Assembly (NCBI GenBank): GCA_900320045.1
Contig: ONQT01000034.1
Coordinates: 1-36,461, forward strand
DNA length: 36,461 nucleotides
Direction of reading: 5' to 3'
Source: an uncultured Prevotellaceae bacterium
GTDB taxonomy: Bacteria > Bacteroidota > Bacteroidia > Bacteroidales > Bacteroidaceae
Numbering within the stretch: position 1 is the stretch's first letter; each line of letters starts with the position of its first letter. Below are positions 1 through 7,683 of this stretch, piece by piece. Under the pieces are notes generated by a model, which was not told the DNA's origin, searched no databases, and was given only the letters and a program-made list of their open reading frames with translations. The position numbers were made by a program, and so were the translations under genes.

Positions 1-1914
1 AATAGTAAATATGATTCGCGTGGAAATTGCAATGCTATTATTGAAACAGAATCAAATAAATTGATTCAAGGTTGTAAAACAACTGCTATTCCCAACAGCG
101 TGACGAGCATCGGAAGTTCTGCGTTCGATGGTTGCAGCGGCTTGACGTCAGTGACTATCCCCAACAGTGTGACGAGCATCGGAAGTTCTGCGTTCGATGG
201 TTGCAGCGGCTTGACGTCAGTGACTATCCCCAACAGTGTGACGAGCATCGGAAGTTCTGCGTTTTCAAATTGCTCATATCTAGTAGACGTCACCTTAAAT
301 AGTAATAGCGTGGCTTCTGCAAATCGAACATCAAGTTCATCTATGGAGACGATTTTTGGTAATCAAGTTACAAATCTTATATTTGGAGATGAAGTAACAT
401 CCATTGGCGACTACGCATTTTATCGGTGTAGTAATTTGAAGAATATCACTATTCCCAACAGTGTGACGACCATTGGCGGTTATGCATTTGAATATATAGG
501 TTACGCCAAGATTATACTTGGAGATAATATCGCAAGTATTGGTTCTTGGACTTTCGATAGTGATAGTTATTTATATACTAAACACAAGACGAAAACATTA
601 TTTAAACTATGGAACAGTCAATATAAAGAAATCTATGAGCAAGAGACTTCCGAATCCCTTGCTCCTCCTTCGCTTAAATCATCACGTACTCAAACTAGTT
701 ACAATGTTATAATAGACAAGATGTATAGTGATTATACATACGAATTAAACGGTGAAAAGGTAACAAATAATACAATAGAATATAAGAACCTGTATCCAGG
801 ATATTATGAAAATTACACTCTTTCCGTAAAATATTACGACATGTCATATACATGTAGCAGTAGCATTAGTACTCAATCATTATCTCCTTCAGTTAAACTT
901 GCAACTAAAACAGCATCCTCACTCTCAGTAAACGGAAAACGTACCAAGGGAGATGCTGAAATATCTAAAATTACAATTAGTCTTAATGGTAAGACAATAG
1001 AAGGAGAAAATATTGCTGTTACTGGCCTAAATCCCAATACGTCTTATAAGGCAACTTATACTATAACCATTAAATATGGTGAGAATCTTAAATATACCCG
1101 GGATTATACTGCATCTTCTGACTTTAAGACTGATGCCCTAACTCTTACTACCCTACAGCCAAAGGTTATCAGTTTGGGAAATGCTATTGTAGCCGCAACG
1201 GCGAATGTCGATGACGAAGAAAAGAATGTTGGCTTCGAGTGGAGGCGTACTGACTGGTCGAGTGATTTTGCATCAAATACAGGGACAGCCTATCTGTTTG
1301 AGGGAGCAATGGAGGGATATATCCGTAATTTAAATACTGACAAATTATGGAAATACCGTCCCTATTATTTGGCAGACAATGGAACTTATTACTATGGTGA
1401 CTGGATCGGACTGGATCCAACAAATATCTCGTACTTTGAGCCTACAGTTCATACTTATTCACAGATTGGGGTTAAAGGAAATACGGCGCTTATAAAAGGA
1501 TATGCTTTAGGTGGTTCTGATGATATAACAGTTCAGGGCTTCAAGTATTGGAAGAATGCTGGAAGTGGCTCTAACAGGGTTAGCTCAACCGATATTCCAG
1601 GAACCGCAAATACAGTTGAAGCAAGTGGTACCATAATGGAAGTGAGCTTATCTAATCTTGATTACGAAAGCTCATATAGTTATGTTGCTTTTGCAACCAC
1701 ATCAAAAGGCACTTACTATGGTGAGATAAAGACTTTTGATACTGATAGCGATCCGACGGGCATCAATGGAATAAAAGTAGACAATGCCACCACTGCAAGT
1801 GTTCATGAGATTGCACGATACAATATGCACGGACGTCGTATCACTACTGCAGAAAAAGGAATTAACATCATTCGAATGAGCGACGGTACAAGTCGGAAGG
1901 TCGTGGTGAAGTAA
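1..1914 (+). CDS. BspA-like leucine-rich-repeat surface protein, 5' end outside window
   Basis: The frame is open from base 1, so the gene starts upstream; the TTG at 61 is internal, because the residues before it (including CNAIIET) are typical BspA/LRR_5 repeat sequence. Residues up to about 190 form LRR_5 repeats of the IPNSVTSIGSSAF type. They are followed by about 350 residues of fibronectin/Ig-like beta domains (motifs such as YSYVAFATTSKGTYYGE). The C-terminus, GINIIRMSDGTSRKVVVK, is a Bacteroidota secretion/sorting-type tail like those of three other proteins in this window. BspA proteins are surface adhesins that bind host or matrix proteins; that role is family knowledge. The gene is visibly more AT-rich than the central core genes. 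A perfect-looking terminator follows the stop. Confidence 0.88.
   Translation, partial: NSKYDSRGNCNAIIETESNKLIQGCKTTAIPNSVTSIGSSAFDGCSGLTSVTIPNSVTSIGSSAFDGCSGLTSVTIPNSVTSIGSSAFSNCSYLVDVTLNSNSVASANRTSSSSMETIFGNQVTNLIFGDEVTSIGDYAFYRCSNLKNITIPNSVTTIGGYAFEYIGYAKIILGDNIASIGSWTFDSDSYLYTKHKTKTLFKLWNSQYKEIYEQETSESLAPPSLKSSRTQTSYNVIIDKMYSDYTYELNGEKVTNNTIEYKNLYPGYYENYTLSVKYYDMSYTCSSSISTQSLSPSVKLATKTASSLSVNGKRTKGDAEISKITISLNGKTIEGENIAVTGLNPNTSYKATYTITIKYGENLKYTRDYTASSDFKTDALTLTTLQPKVISLGNAIVAATANVDDEEKNVGFEWRRTDWSSDFASNTGTAYLFEGAMEGYIRNLNTDKLWKYRPYYLADNGTYYYGDWIGLDPTNISYFEPTVHTYSQIGVKGNTALIKGYALGGSDDITVQGFKYWKNAGSGSNRVSSTDIPGTANTVEASGTIMEVSLSNLDYESSYSYVAFATTSKGTYYGEIKTFDTDSDPTGINGIKVDNATTASVHEIARYNMHGRRITTAEKGINIIRMSDGTSRKVVVK
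88..267 (+). repeat. 69-bp in-frame tandem repeats encoding LRR units
   Basis: Two full 69-bp units (88-156 and 157-225) and most of a third (226 to about 263) are nearly identical at the DNA level, differing mainly at synonymous sites (att/atc, agc/agt). Each encodes 23 residues beginning IPNSVTSIGSSAF. Downstream LRR units (around 450-480) are much more diverged, so the first three are a recent expansion. Confidence 0.92.
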
Positions 1915-1946
1915 GTGAGAACGGAACGACCTTTAATTGAACAAGA

Positions 1947-1985
1947 AACACCTCGGACGGAGCATCATGTCGTTCGAGGTGTTTT
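1947..1985 (+). terminator. Rho-independent terminator of the BspA-like gene
   Basis: Arms 1947-1959 (aacacctcggacg) and 1971-1983 (cgttcgaggtgtt) pair over 13 bp with one mismatch, loop 11 nt, followed by a short T run. It lies 33 bp after the stop codon. Confidence 0.75.
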
Positions 1986-2090
1986 GCGTATGCCGTGATG
2001 CCATATCCCCTGAAAAGTTTTATTTTTCACTGCAAATCTATCACATCTGTCACAAACCCTTTGGTGGTGTTTGTAAAGTTTTCTTCTGAC

Positions 2091-2147
2091 GAGGACTACT
2101 CTCACGACCCTCGAGGATAGTCCTCAAGGGCGTTAAGGACTATCCTC
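2091..2147. repeat. Inverted-repeat cluster (gaggatagtcct / aggactatcctc)
   Basis: A perfect 12-bp inverted repeat (2113-2124 with 2136-2147, loop 11 nt) is preceded by a third, imperfect copy at 2091-2100 (gaggactact). There is no T run, so it does not look like a simple terminator. It could be a protein-binding site or a remnant of a repeat element. Confidence 0.5.
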
Positions 2148-2189
2148 AAGGCCTGCTAGACGGCACTTCGTCAATGACAAGGATCACAT

Positions 2190-2400
2190 AAAAAACTCCT
2201 GCGATCCTCACGGACGGCAGGAGGCACCTAACATTATAATTCAAATACAGTATTTTGGGCTGTTCGTGCCTCACGGCACCTGGTGTGTGTGGGTAGCCCA
2301 TGTAGTTTGCTCAAAACTGAGGCATGACGCTTCTGCCTCCATTAACTAATACTATTCTACTCTATTTGTATAATGACTTGATTAGTGTTGAATTCATTTA
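2190..2400 (-). ncRNA. Candidate small RNA (about 200 nt)
   Basis: This stretch has no plausible coding frame but has both ends of a transcription unit on the minus strand: a promoter-like TTTG-N18-TATGTTTG (2433-2404) and, at the far end, a hairpin with arms 2217-2223 and 2196-2202 (ctcctgc/gcaggag) followed by six T on the minus strand (2195-2190). Two more hairpins lie between: 2319-2324 with 2334-2339 (6 bp) and 2266-2270 with 2275-2279 (5 bp, tetraloop). The terminator has no upstream gene to serve, because the neighbouring 66-aa gene has its own. Expression is inferred only. Confidence 0.35.
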
Positions 2401-2403
2401 TAT

Positions 2404-2433
2404 CAAACATATATTATCGTAATGCTTTACAAA
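2404..2433 (-). promoter_or_regulatory. Putative promoter of the candidate small RNA
   Basis: On the minus strand TTTG (2433-2430), an 18-nt spacer, and TATGTTTG (2411-2404) match the Bacteroidota -33/-7 pattern TTTG/TAnnTTTG, with a slightly short spacer. Confidence 0.35.
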
Positions 2434-2447
2434 ATGAACTAGCAAGC

Positions 2448-2491
2448 AAAAAAGAGTTGGCATAGGGGGTGTTCCCCTATGCGATGAACTC
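2448..2491 (-). terminator. Rho-independent terminator after the 66-aa peptide gene
   Basis: On the minus strand, aactc/gagtt (2487-2491 with 2454-2458) and cccctatgc/gcatagggg (2474-2482 with 2460-2468) form a long hairpin followed by six T (2453-2448). It begins one base after the stop codon of the 66-aa gene. Confidence 0.85.
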
Positions 2492-2492
2492 T

Positions 2493-2693
2493 TTAGTCGG
2501 TAAAGTTAAATGTCTCTTCCTTGATGGTGAAGGTGTTATCATCTTCGAAGTCTTCGAAGTCGACATTCAATTCGGGTGCAAAACCACCACCACCACCACC
2601 GATGGTTTCCTCACCAACACTGGCACAGAGCATTCCCTCTGACCGCATGGTGATAACTACCATTTCGGGAGTCTTGTACTCAATCTTTTTCAT
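2493..2693 (-). CDS. Small protein, MKK..Y..PE N-terminus, poly-Gly and acidic tail (66 aa)
   Basis: Family not named with certainty. The N-terminal pattern (MKKIEYKTPEMVVITMRSEG, then MLCAS) resembles a group of short Bacteroidota proteins that I recall near large secreted repeat proteins. After residue 25 come six consecutive glycines and then a strongly acidic, Phe-rich tail (FEDFEDDNTF). No signal peptide or membrane segment is visible. It lies 85 bp downstream of the 1093-aa secreted protein on the same strand, with only a weak hairpin between (2737-2742 with 2752-2757), and has a strong terminator of its own, so it is probably the last gene of that transcript. The Cys in LCAS and the Gly run make a processed or secreted peptide possible, but no modification gene is next to it. 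Confidence 0.6.
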   Translation of the reverse strand: MKKIEYKTPEMVVITMRSEGMLCASVGEETIGGGGGGFAPELNVDFEDFEDDNTFTIKEETFNFTD

Positions 2694-2778
2694 ATCATTA
2701 CTAATTTAATAATTTCTTGTTTAGTAAGTCCGCCCACGCTCATTAAAAGCGTGAGCGAACTTGATAGATTATCGTCGA

Positions 2779-5700
2779 TTACTTAACAACGACCTTCTTA
2801 CCATCCTTAATGTAAACACCCTTCTCAGTAGGAGCAGTCTGCAGCTTCATACCATTCAGCGTGTACCAGCCCTCAGCGCTTACCTTACCACTCAGGTTGT
2901 CAACATCAATGCTCTTGATAGCAGTTGTGCCACCATCAACATCCTCGAAGTTGAATACGATACTCTGAGTTTCAATAGGCAACTGGATGTAGGCCTCTGT
3001 AGGCATGAGATTCCATGTAGCTGAAGAAGTTGAGGTAATGTAAGCCCACTTGGTGTAGCCGCCACCAATCAGGAACCATTTCTTTGCATCGTCAGCCTTG
3101 GTCACAGTCATCGGAGCATAAGTGCCAACGAATGTTGCACCCTCACCGGCATCAACAGTAAGATCCGCAGCAGATGCAGGAGCTACGATAGTCTTGTCAT
3201 AGAACGTATAGAATCCATCACCGATGTCACCAGCAGTCTTCACCATGAAGGGCTTGTTGGCTGCAAGTACATTGTCCTTGCCATTACCGCCAGTCATGGT
3301 CAGCTTGCCAAAGAACTGAGATTCGGTAGCATTTACGACAGTCTTAGAAGCATCGATGACGTTAACAATAGCATAGCCAAGAGTCTGTGACAGTTCTGCA
3401 ACAGAGATGTCGAACGGCAGAGTCAGAGTCATCCAGTCATACTGTCCCCACTTGCGTTCACCACCGAGGTCGCGACCATTGCGTGAAGCAAATTTAACAT
3501 TAACAACATCAAAGTGCTTACCATCAGCAGCAGCTATTTGTTCGGAGTTATCAGCCTTGCTGTCATCGATAACAAGAGTTTGTGCATTGATAACATACAG
3601 TTTCTCATCAAATGTCTGAGTATATGCGTCATTGTCCAGGATATAGTTACCATCATTAGCGATAGTCAACCGTATAGTATATATACCCTCAACGAACTTA
3701 CCTTCACCATCAATAGCGGCAGCCTCAACAACTGTCAGCGGCGTAGCACCAAGGACAGCCTTCGTATCTTCGAATGCAAGACCTTCTACGCTCCATGCAT
3801 TCTGATCGAGCTCGGTTGCTGCAGTGCCTACAGTAAAGTACTGTTCGTCTACGGTAGCAGTCAGGGCCTTCTTGTTGATGGTCAGCTTGGCGTTGTTGTA
3901 AACAATATCACCTGCGTACCACTCAGGATGGTTAACAGTAGCGACAGCATTCAGAGCATACTCACCAACATTTTCACCCTCTGCACGAGAGAATTCAATC
4001 GTCTTGATGGCATCACCACCTTGCAGACCAGATACATAGTAGTCAGTACCGGCAACCCACTGAGTATAGTCAGGATCTGCCTCACCATAAGTCTTTTCGT
4101 GACCAACAACGGTAATAACCACCTTAGATTCAGCAGCAGGAGTCACGGTCAGCTTAGCACCATCAGGAATGACATAGCCACCGTCACCAGCCTCAGTATC
4201 CATCTCATAGTTGGCAGACTTCAGTGTTCCCTTTGTGAATGACAGGGTATAGTCACCAGGAACAAGAGGTGTAGGAGCATTAGATGTCAGTACGGGCGTT
4301 TTTGTCCACACAACGCTATTGGCCTCGAGAGCCCCTGTAGATGCTACACTATATCGATTTTTAATGAGATTAGCTACATTTTGGTTCATATCATATGACA
4401 AAGGTTGGTCTGCAGTAACAGTCAACTTAGCCTTATTAATAGTCAGCTTACCCTTAACGACATTAATCTCATAGTTGTTGTTTTCAGCAGCATCAGGAAC
4501 AACTACGCCAAGTTCATTCTCATAAACACCAGCGTTTATCTTGCCTGTAGCAGCGTAATTCATACCGGTAAGAACATAGTCAGGTTCATCAACCTGAGAA
4601 ATGGCCTCATAGTTAGTACCAAGAGCAGGAAGAGTAGTCGAATGATCGTAGGTCTTTTCAAGATCCTTAACAACAATGGTCAAGAAAGCCTTAGCAATCT
4701 TAACGTTAGGAATAGCGGTTGCAGCAACAGCCTGGTAGTTGGCGTCCTCAACCTTATACAGGACATTGTAATTGCCTGCATTAGTACCCTTAATATCATC
4801 AACAACGTTTAACCAGTTGGCACCACCATCAGTACTATATTTAACAATGCCTGCCTCACCAGCGGTAATCAGATTCTGTGCTGTCTTATTATAAACAAGA
4901 CCTTCAACAGCGGTAGGTGCAACAGCAGCCTTCTGGGCGATTGTAACCACCTTGATATCATCGCCAGTAGCAGCTACTGCAATAAGGTTATCATTTCCAT
5001 TAACCTTGGCAGTAATCTGATAGTCACCAGCATTTTTAAATGACATATTAGCTTCAGTCGTTTCTACGGCTGCATCGTAAACAGCAGCACCAGGAGCCTT
5101 ATAGGCAACGTCATACACAACAGTAGCACCCAAAGTGGCAGTAGCTGCTGTATTCAGAATATTTTGATTCTGTCCATTAAATGTCAAACCTGTTGCGCCA
5201 ACAGGAGCAGTGATTACAGGAGTACCCTTAGCAATGCTTACACCAAAATTAGCAGGAGCAATGTCTTTATGGCTCTCATCACCTACTACCTTATAATAAA
5301 CAGTGTAGTCACCAGCGTTTGTACCTGTAGGAATGCTTGTAGACCAATTTGTTCCGTTAAGACTATACTGCATCGTACCACCTGTTGCAGTACCAGCTGC
5401 AATCAGTTCCTGTGCCTGAGTAGTGTAAAGAAGACCTACTTTGGGAGTTGGAGCGGTAAAAGTAGGAATCGCACCTTCGATGGTAACAGTACCTATTGAA
5501 GTGGGATCAATACCATTAAAGTTGTCCGTACCTACAACACGATACCAAACCTGGTGGGCACCAGCAGCGCTTGCTACAGGGCTGGCAGTAGACCAGGCTG
5601 CATTAGCTGCAGGAGTCGTTTCACTTTCGACATACTCAATCGTACCAAATGAAGCCGCAGCCGCAGCGACATTTGTCACAAGGGTGTAATCCTCGCCATC

Positions 5701-6060
5701 ATAGTCTTTGTCGGCAGCCAAAACTGGAGCTGTAGTAATTGCGGCGTTTGCCTTCAAAACCCAGAACTTCTTGGTCGGAACGGCCAAGTCATCATAGGTG
5801 TTTGTGTTGTCTGCAGTGACAGTTACTGTGTAACTACCAGCATCGATAATTTCAGCTGAACTCCACTGAACATTGAAGCCTGTTGTCAGGTAGCTTTCAC
5901 CTTTCTTCAACTTAACGGCAGGTGTTTGATTGGAACCTGTGTAAGTGACAGGACCTGCAGGATCAAATACAATCTCCCAGCCATCTGAAAGGTCAGTTTG
6001 CGCCCAACCTGCCAACGGCAAGAGGGTCGACAACAGCAATAAAAGAAATTGTTTCTTCAT
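2779..6060 (-). CDS. Secreted MBG/Ig-like repeat protein (1093 aa)
   Basis: The start at 6060 gives a clear signal peptide (MKKQFLLLLLSTLLPLAGWA, then Q). About 800 residues of repeated beta-sandwich modules follow, with the recurring features YxG.xQ, NAGxYTVxYKV and KLTIxKAxLTVTA. These are typical of MBG/YDG-type domains in bacterial surface proteins. The module LEKTYDHSTTLPAL...KGKLTINKAKLTV is a clear MBG unit. A globular region with many Trp/Tyr follows (about 850-1040), then the tail GVYIKDGKKVVVK, which matches the C-termini of other secreted proteins here. Probably an exported surface or extracellular adhesin-like structural protein; ligand unknown. Upstream lies a long structured leader (6236-6661), downstream the 66-aa gene. 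Confidence 0.8.
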   Translation of the reverse strand: MKKQFLLLLLSTLLPLAGWAQTDLSDGWEIVFDPAGPVTYTGSNQTPAVKLKKGESYLTTGFNVQWSSAEIIDAGSYTVTVTADNTNTYDDLAVPTKKFWVLKANAAITTAPVLAADKDYDGEDYTLVTNVAAAAASFGTIEYVESETTPAANAAWSTASPVASAAGAHQVWYRVVGTDNFNGIDPTSIGTVTIEGAIPTFTAPTPKVGLLYTTQAQELIAAGTATGGTMQYSLNGTNWSTSIPTGTNAGDYTVYYKVVGDESHKDIAPANFGVSIAKGTPVITAPVGATGLTFNGQNQNILNTAATATLGATVVYDVAYKAPGAAVYDAAVETTEANMSFKNAGDYQITAKVNGNDNLIAVAATGDDIKVVTIAQKAAVAPTAVEGLVYNKTAQNLITAGEAGIVKYSTDGGANWLNVVDDIKGTNAGNYNVLYKVEDANYQAVAATAIPNVKIAKAFLTIVVKDLEKTYDHSTTLPALGTNYEAISQVDEPDYVLTGMNYAATGKINAGVYENELGVVVPDAAENNNYEINVVKGKLTINKAKLTVTADQPLSYDMNQNVANLIKNRYSVASTGALEANSVVWTKTPVLTSNAPTPLVPGDYTLSFTKGTLKSANYEMDTEAGDGGYVIPDGAKLTVTPAAESKVVITVVGHEKTYGEADPDYTQWVAGTDYYVSGLQGGDAIKTIEFSRAEGENVGEYALNAVATVNHPEWYAGDIVYNNAKLTINKKALTATVDEQYFTVGTAATELDQNAWSVEGLAFEDTKAVLGATPLTVVEAAAIDGEGKFVEGIYTIRLTIANDGNYILDNDAYTQTFDEKLYVINAQTLVIDDSKADNSEQIAAADGKHFDVVNVKFASRNGRDLGGERKWGQYDWMTLTLPFDISVAELSQTLGYAIVNVIDASKTVVNATESQFFGKLTMTGGNGKDNVLAANKPFMVKTAGDIGDGFYTFYDKTIVAPASAADLTVDAGEGATFVGTYAPMTVTKADDAKKWFLIGGGYTKWAYITSTSSATWNLMPTEAYIQLPIETQSIVFNFEDVDGGTTAIKSIDVDNLSGKVSAEGWYTLNGMKLQTAPTEKGVYIKDGKKVVVK

Positions 6061-6145
6061 ACGCTTTAAAATTTAAAATGTTAATAAATAAAATTGAATA
6101 AAATTGATTATTTGTCTTTTCTTGTTTCATCAGTAGGCACACTAT

Positions 6146-6217
6146 AAGTGCTGGCCAACACTCCCCTTGCTGGTCATATCTGGCTACGGGCTATCAAGCT
6201 ATGAACTTTCAGCACTT
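6146..6217 (-). other. Hairpin in the 5' region of the MBG-protein gene
   Basis: An 8-bp perfect stem (6146-6153 aagtgctg with 6210-6217 cagcactt) encloses about 56 nt with further pairing potential. It lies between the terminator-like end of the structured RNA (6236) and the start codon (6060). No T run follows, so it may be a leader structure rather than a terminator. Confidence 0.4.
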
Positions 6218-6235
6218 GCCCAAAATCATGGAAAC

Positions 6236-6661
6236 AAAAAAAGACGTGGGAGTAAAGTCTCTCTCCGCGCCTATCCCCAAGATCAGGCCTTCGCATTGCC
6301 CCCAAGTAAGGATAAGCAACGAAAGCCTGCCCACGTCAGGTGATATATACAACTAAACCAACTACCACCCGACTCTATTCTCCCATTATGGTCTATATAC
6401 GCAAAGACGAACCAGCCATAGTTGGAGTTTCACCTTATTATATATAAAAGAAATAAGCAGGCGTAGGGATAGAATATAATCTACCTACACGCAGACGCTT
6501 CTGTTGCATCACCGCTGTACTTGGATTCAAAGTTGCGAAGTTTGATCTTACAGACAGGTAACGTTAAGAAAACGTCCTTTCGAGACTGACCGTACAACTG
6601 GTCTGAGGTCTCATTCCACAAAATAAATTTTGTCGCCTACCCACGCGCGGACAGGCCTTTT
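6236..6661 (-). ncRNA. Structured RNA with pseudoknot and terminator (about 425 nt), free RNA or leader
   Basis: On the minus strand an excellent promoter (6698-6668) opens a non-coding transcript. Its 3' part folds into a closing stem (6330-6337 with 6243-6250, 8 bp), an inner 10-bp stem (6320-6329 with 6284-6293) and a pseudoknot between the inner loop (6310-6317) and the following strand (6269-6276, 8 bp). The closing stem is directly followed by seven T (6242-6236), like an intrinsic terminator. Both the inner stem and the pseudoknot contain a pair that is G-U on the minus strand but C-A mismatched on the plus strand, which fixes the sense. More hairpins lie in the 5' half, for example gtagg/cctac around 6472-6500. 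It could be a free RNA or a termination-controlled leader of the 1093-aa gene. I matched it to no known riboswitch, tmRNA or RNase P core. Confidence 0.6.
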
Positions 6662-6667
6662 CGGGTG

Positions 6668-6698
6668 CAAAGATAAACATATTTTTTGAACTACCAAA
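6668..6698 (-). promoter_or_regulatory. Promoter of the structured RNA / MBG-protein transcript
   Basis: Minus strand TTTG (6698-6695), 19-nt spacer, TATCTTTG (6675-6668): a near-consensus Bacteroidota promoter. The start point is expected near 6663, about 600 nt upstream of the start codon. Confidence 0.75.
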
Positions 6699-6800
6699 GA
6701 TTTTTAAGAAAAAATTACGCTTTTAGCCCACTTTAGCCTCAAAACGGGTGATGTCGAAGGAAATATCACTCCATTTGCTCCTTCTAGGTTGCTTCTAGCA

Positions 6801-6841
6801 GAACAGCAAGAACAGGCACCTGTTCCAACACCATAACCTGA
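6801..6841. repeat. Dispersed 41-bp repeat, copy 1
   Basis: 39 of 41 bases match the copy at 7410-7450. The core gaacagg-ca-cctgttc is a perfect 7-bp palindrome. On its right it continues into cctgaaaagttttatttt, a segment also found at about 2011-2028, so the elements look modular. Confidence 0.75.
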
Positions 6842-6899
6842 AAAGTTTTATTTTCTACTGAGAACACACGAGGCCCCCTGTGCGGATAGATAGAGCCTC

Positions 6900-6931
6900 C
6901 TCCTGCGGAAATGCAGCGGGGAGTTTTTTTT
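6900..6931 (+). terminator. Weak terminator-like hairpin with T8
   Basis: ctcc/ggag (6900-6903 with 6920-6923) and tgc/gca (6904-6906 with 6913-6915) pair with a 4-nt bulge and are followed by eight T (6924-6931). No gene upstream on this strand needs it. The stretch 6700-6970 otherwise shows only the 41-bp repeat and no coding signal. Confidence 0.3.
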
Positions 6932-6974
6932 GTCGCACAGATCCCACAGATCTCACGGATTTTTGCGCTATTGT

Positions 6975-7006
6975 TTTGGTGGTTTGGGAAAGATTGTGTA
7001 CTTTTG
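6975..7006 (+). promoter_or_regulatory. Promoter of the truncated rhuM-like gene
   Basis: TTTG (6975-6978), 20-nt spacer, TACTTTTG (6999-7006): good match to the Bacteroidota consensus, about 100 bp upstream of the ATG at 7110. Confidence 0.65.
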
Positions 7007-7026
7007 CAGATGCCAAAGGGGACAGG

Positions 7027-7041
7027 TGTGATATTATCACA
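7027..7041. promoter_or_regulatory. Perfect palindrome TGTGATA-T-TATCACA, putative operator
   Basis: A 7-bp perfect inverted repeat with a 1-bp centre, about 15-25 bp after the expected transcription start of the rhuM-like gene. Position and symmetry suit a dimeric repressor site; the regulator is unknown. Confidence 0.5.
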
Positions 7042-7109
7042 AAGCGAAATACCTGATGCAGATAGCAGATTCCTTGAAGGTGAACATAAAAATAGAAACA
7101 ATATAAGAG

Positions 7110-7445
7110 ATGAACAGCGAGATACAATTCATATTATACCATCTGCCTGACGATGAAGGAAAGGTACAGGTGGTAATCAAAGATGAAACTATTTGGGCTA
7201 CTCAGAAAGCGATGGCTCAGTTGTTTGGGGTTGGCATTCCTGCCATTAGCAAGCATCTGACACATATCTTTGATGAAGGGGAGTTGGACAAAGAAGTGGT
7301 TGTTTCCAAAATGGAAATAACCACTCAGCATGGAGCTATTGAAGGGAAAACTCAGAAGAACGAGACTACATTCTATTCGCTCGACGCAATTATTGCCGTC
7401 GGTTATCGGGAACAGCAGGGACAGGCACCTGTTCCAACACCATAA
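7110..7445 (+). pseudogene. RhuM-family protein, 3'-truncated
   Basis: The first ~97 residues match the N-terminus of RhuM-like proteins: HTH-type stretch WATQKAMAQLFGV..ISKHL, then IFDEGELD and the conserved YSLDAIIAVGYR. Full-length members go on for another ~200 residues after GYR (family knowledge). Here the frame instead runs into the 41-bp dispersed repeat at 7410, which encodes the unrelated tail EQQGQAPVPTP and a stop. Promoter and start look intact, so a truncated HTH fragment could still be made. RhuM proteins often accompany mobile or defence-type genomic islands; their molecular role is poorly known. Truncation by insertion or deletion at the repeat is the simplest explanation. 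Confidence 0.75.
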
Positions 7446-7450
7446 CCTGA
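7410..7450. repeat. Dispersed 41-bp repeat, copy 2 (truncates rhuM-like gene)
   Basis: Matches 6801-6841 at 39 of 41 positions and joins the rhuM-like frame exactly after the conserved GYR codons. The following gatgccata also occurs at about 1996-2004 next to the third, partial copy. Confidence 0.75.
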
Positions 7451-7613
7451 TGCCATAGGGACGGGTGACTGACATCCGATGTAGGAAGTCGAGATAGTTT
7501 CTCCGAAAGTAAATCAAATTACTCCGAATAGAAATTTAAATACTCCCAACACGTAAATTTGCCATCAGAGATGGCGAAATTACTCTGTCTCGGCAAAAAA
7601 TAAATCGAAAGTC

Positions 7614-7644
7614 TTTGTTTTACTCTCGTTTTTTCGTAACTTTG
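7614..7644 (+). promoter_or_regulatory. Promoter of the endonuclease I gene
   Basis: TTTG (7614-7617), 19-nt spacer, TAACTTTG (7637-7644). The ATG at 7684 leaves a leader of about 35 nt. The stretch 7451-7613 before it is AT-rich, with an aaattactc motif repeated near 7516 and 7597 and no coding signal. Confidence 0.75.
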
Positions 7645-7683
7645 CAGCATGATTAACACATTACTTACTAAAATTTAATACTT

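Noticed and set aside
3514-4242. A 242-residue plus-strand frame opposite the MBG protein
   Set aside because: Composition follows the repeat protein's antisense; no recognisable domain and no promoter.
6236-6661. tmRNA, RNase P RNA, TPP or cobalamin riboswitch
   Set aside because: The conserved cores of these RNAs (for example the alanine-tag frame, GAGGAAAGTCC, ACCTGATCTGG with CTGAGA, GCCACTG) were not found.
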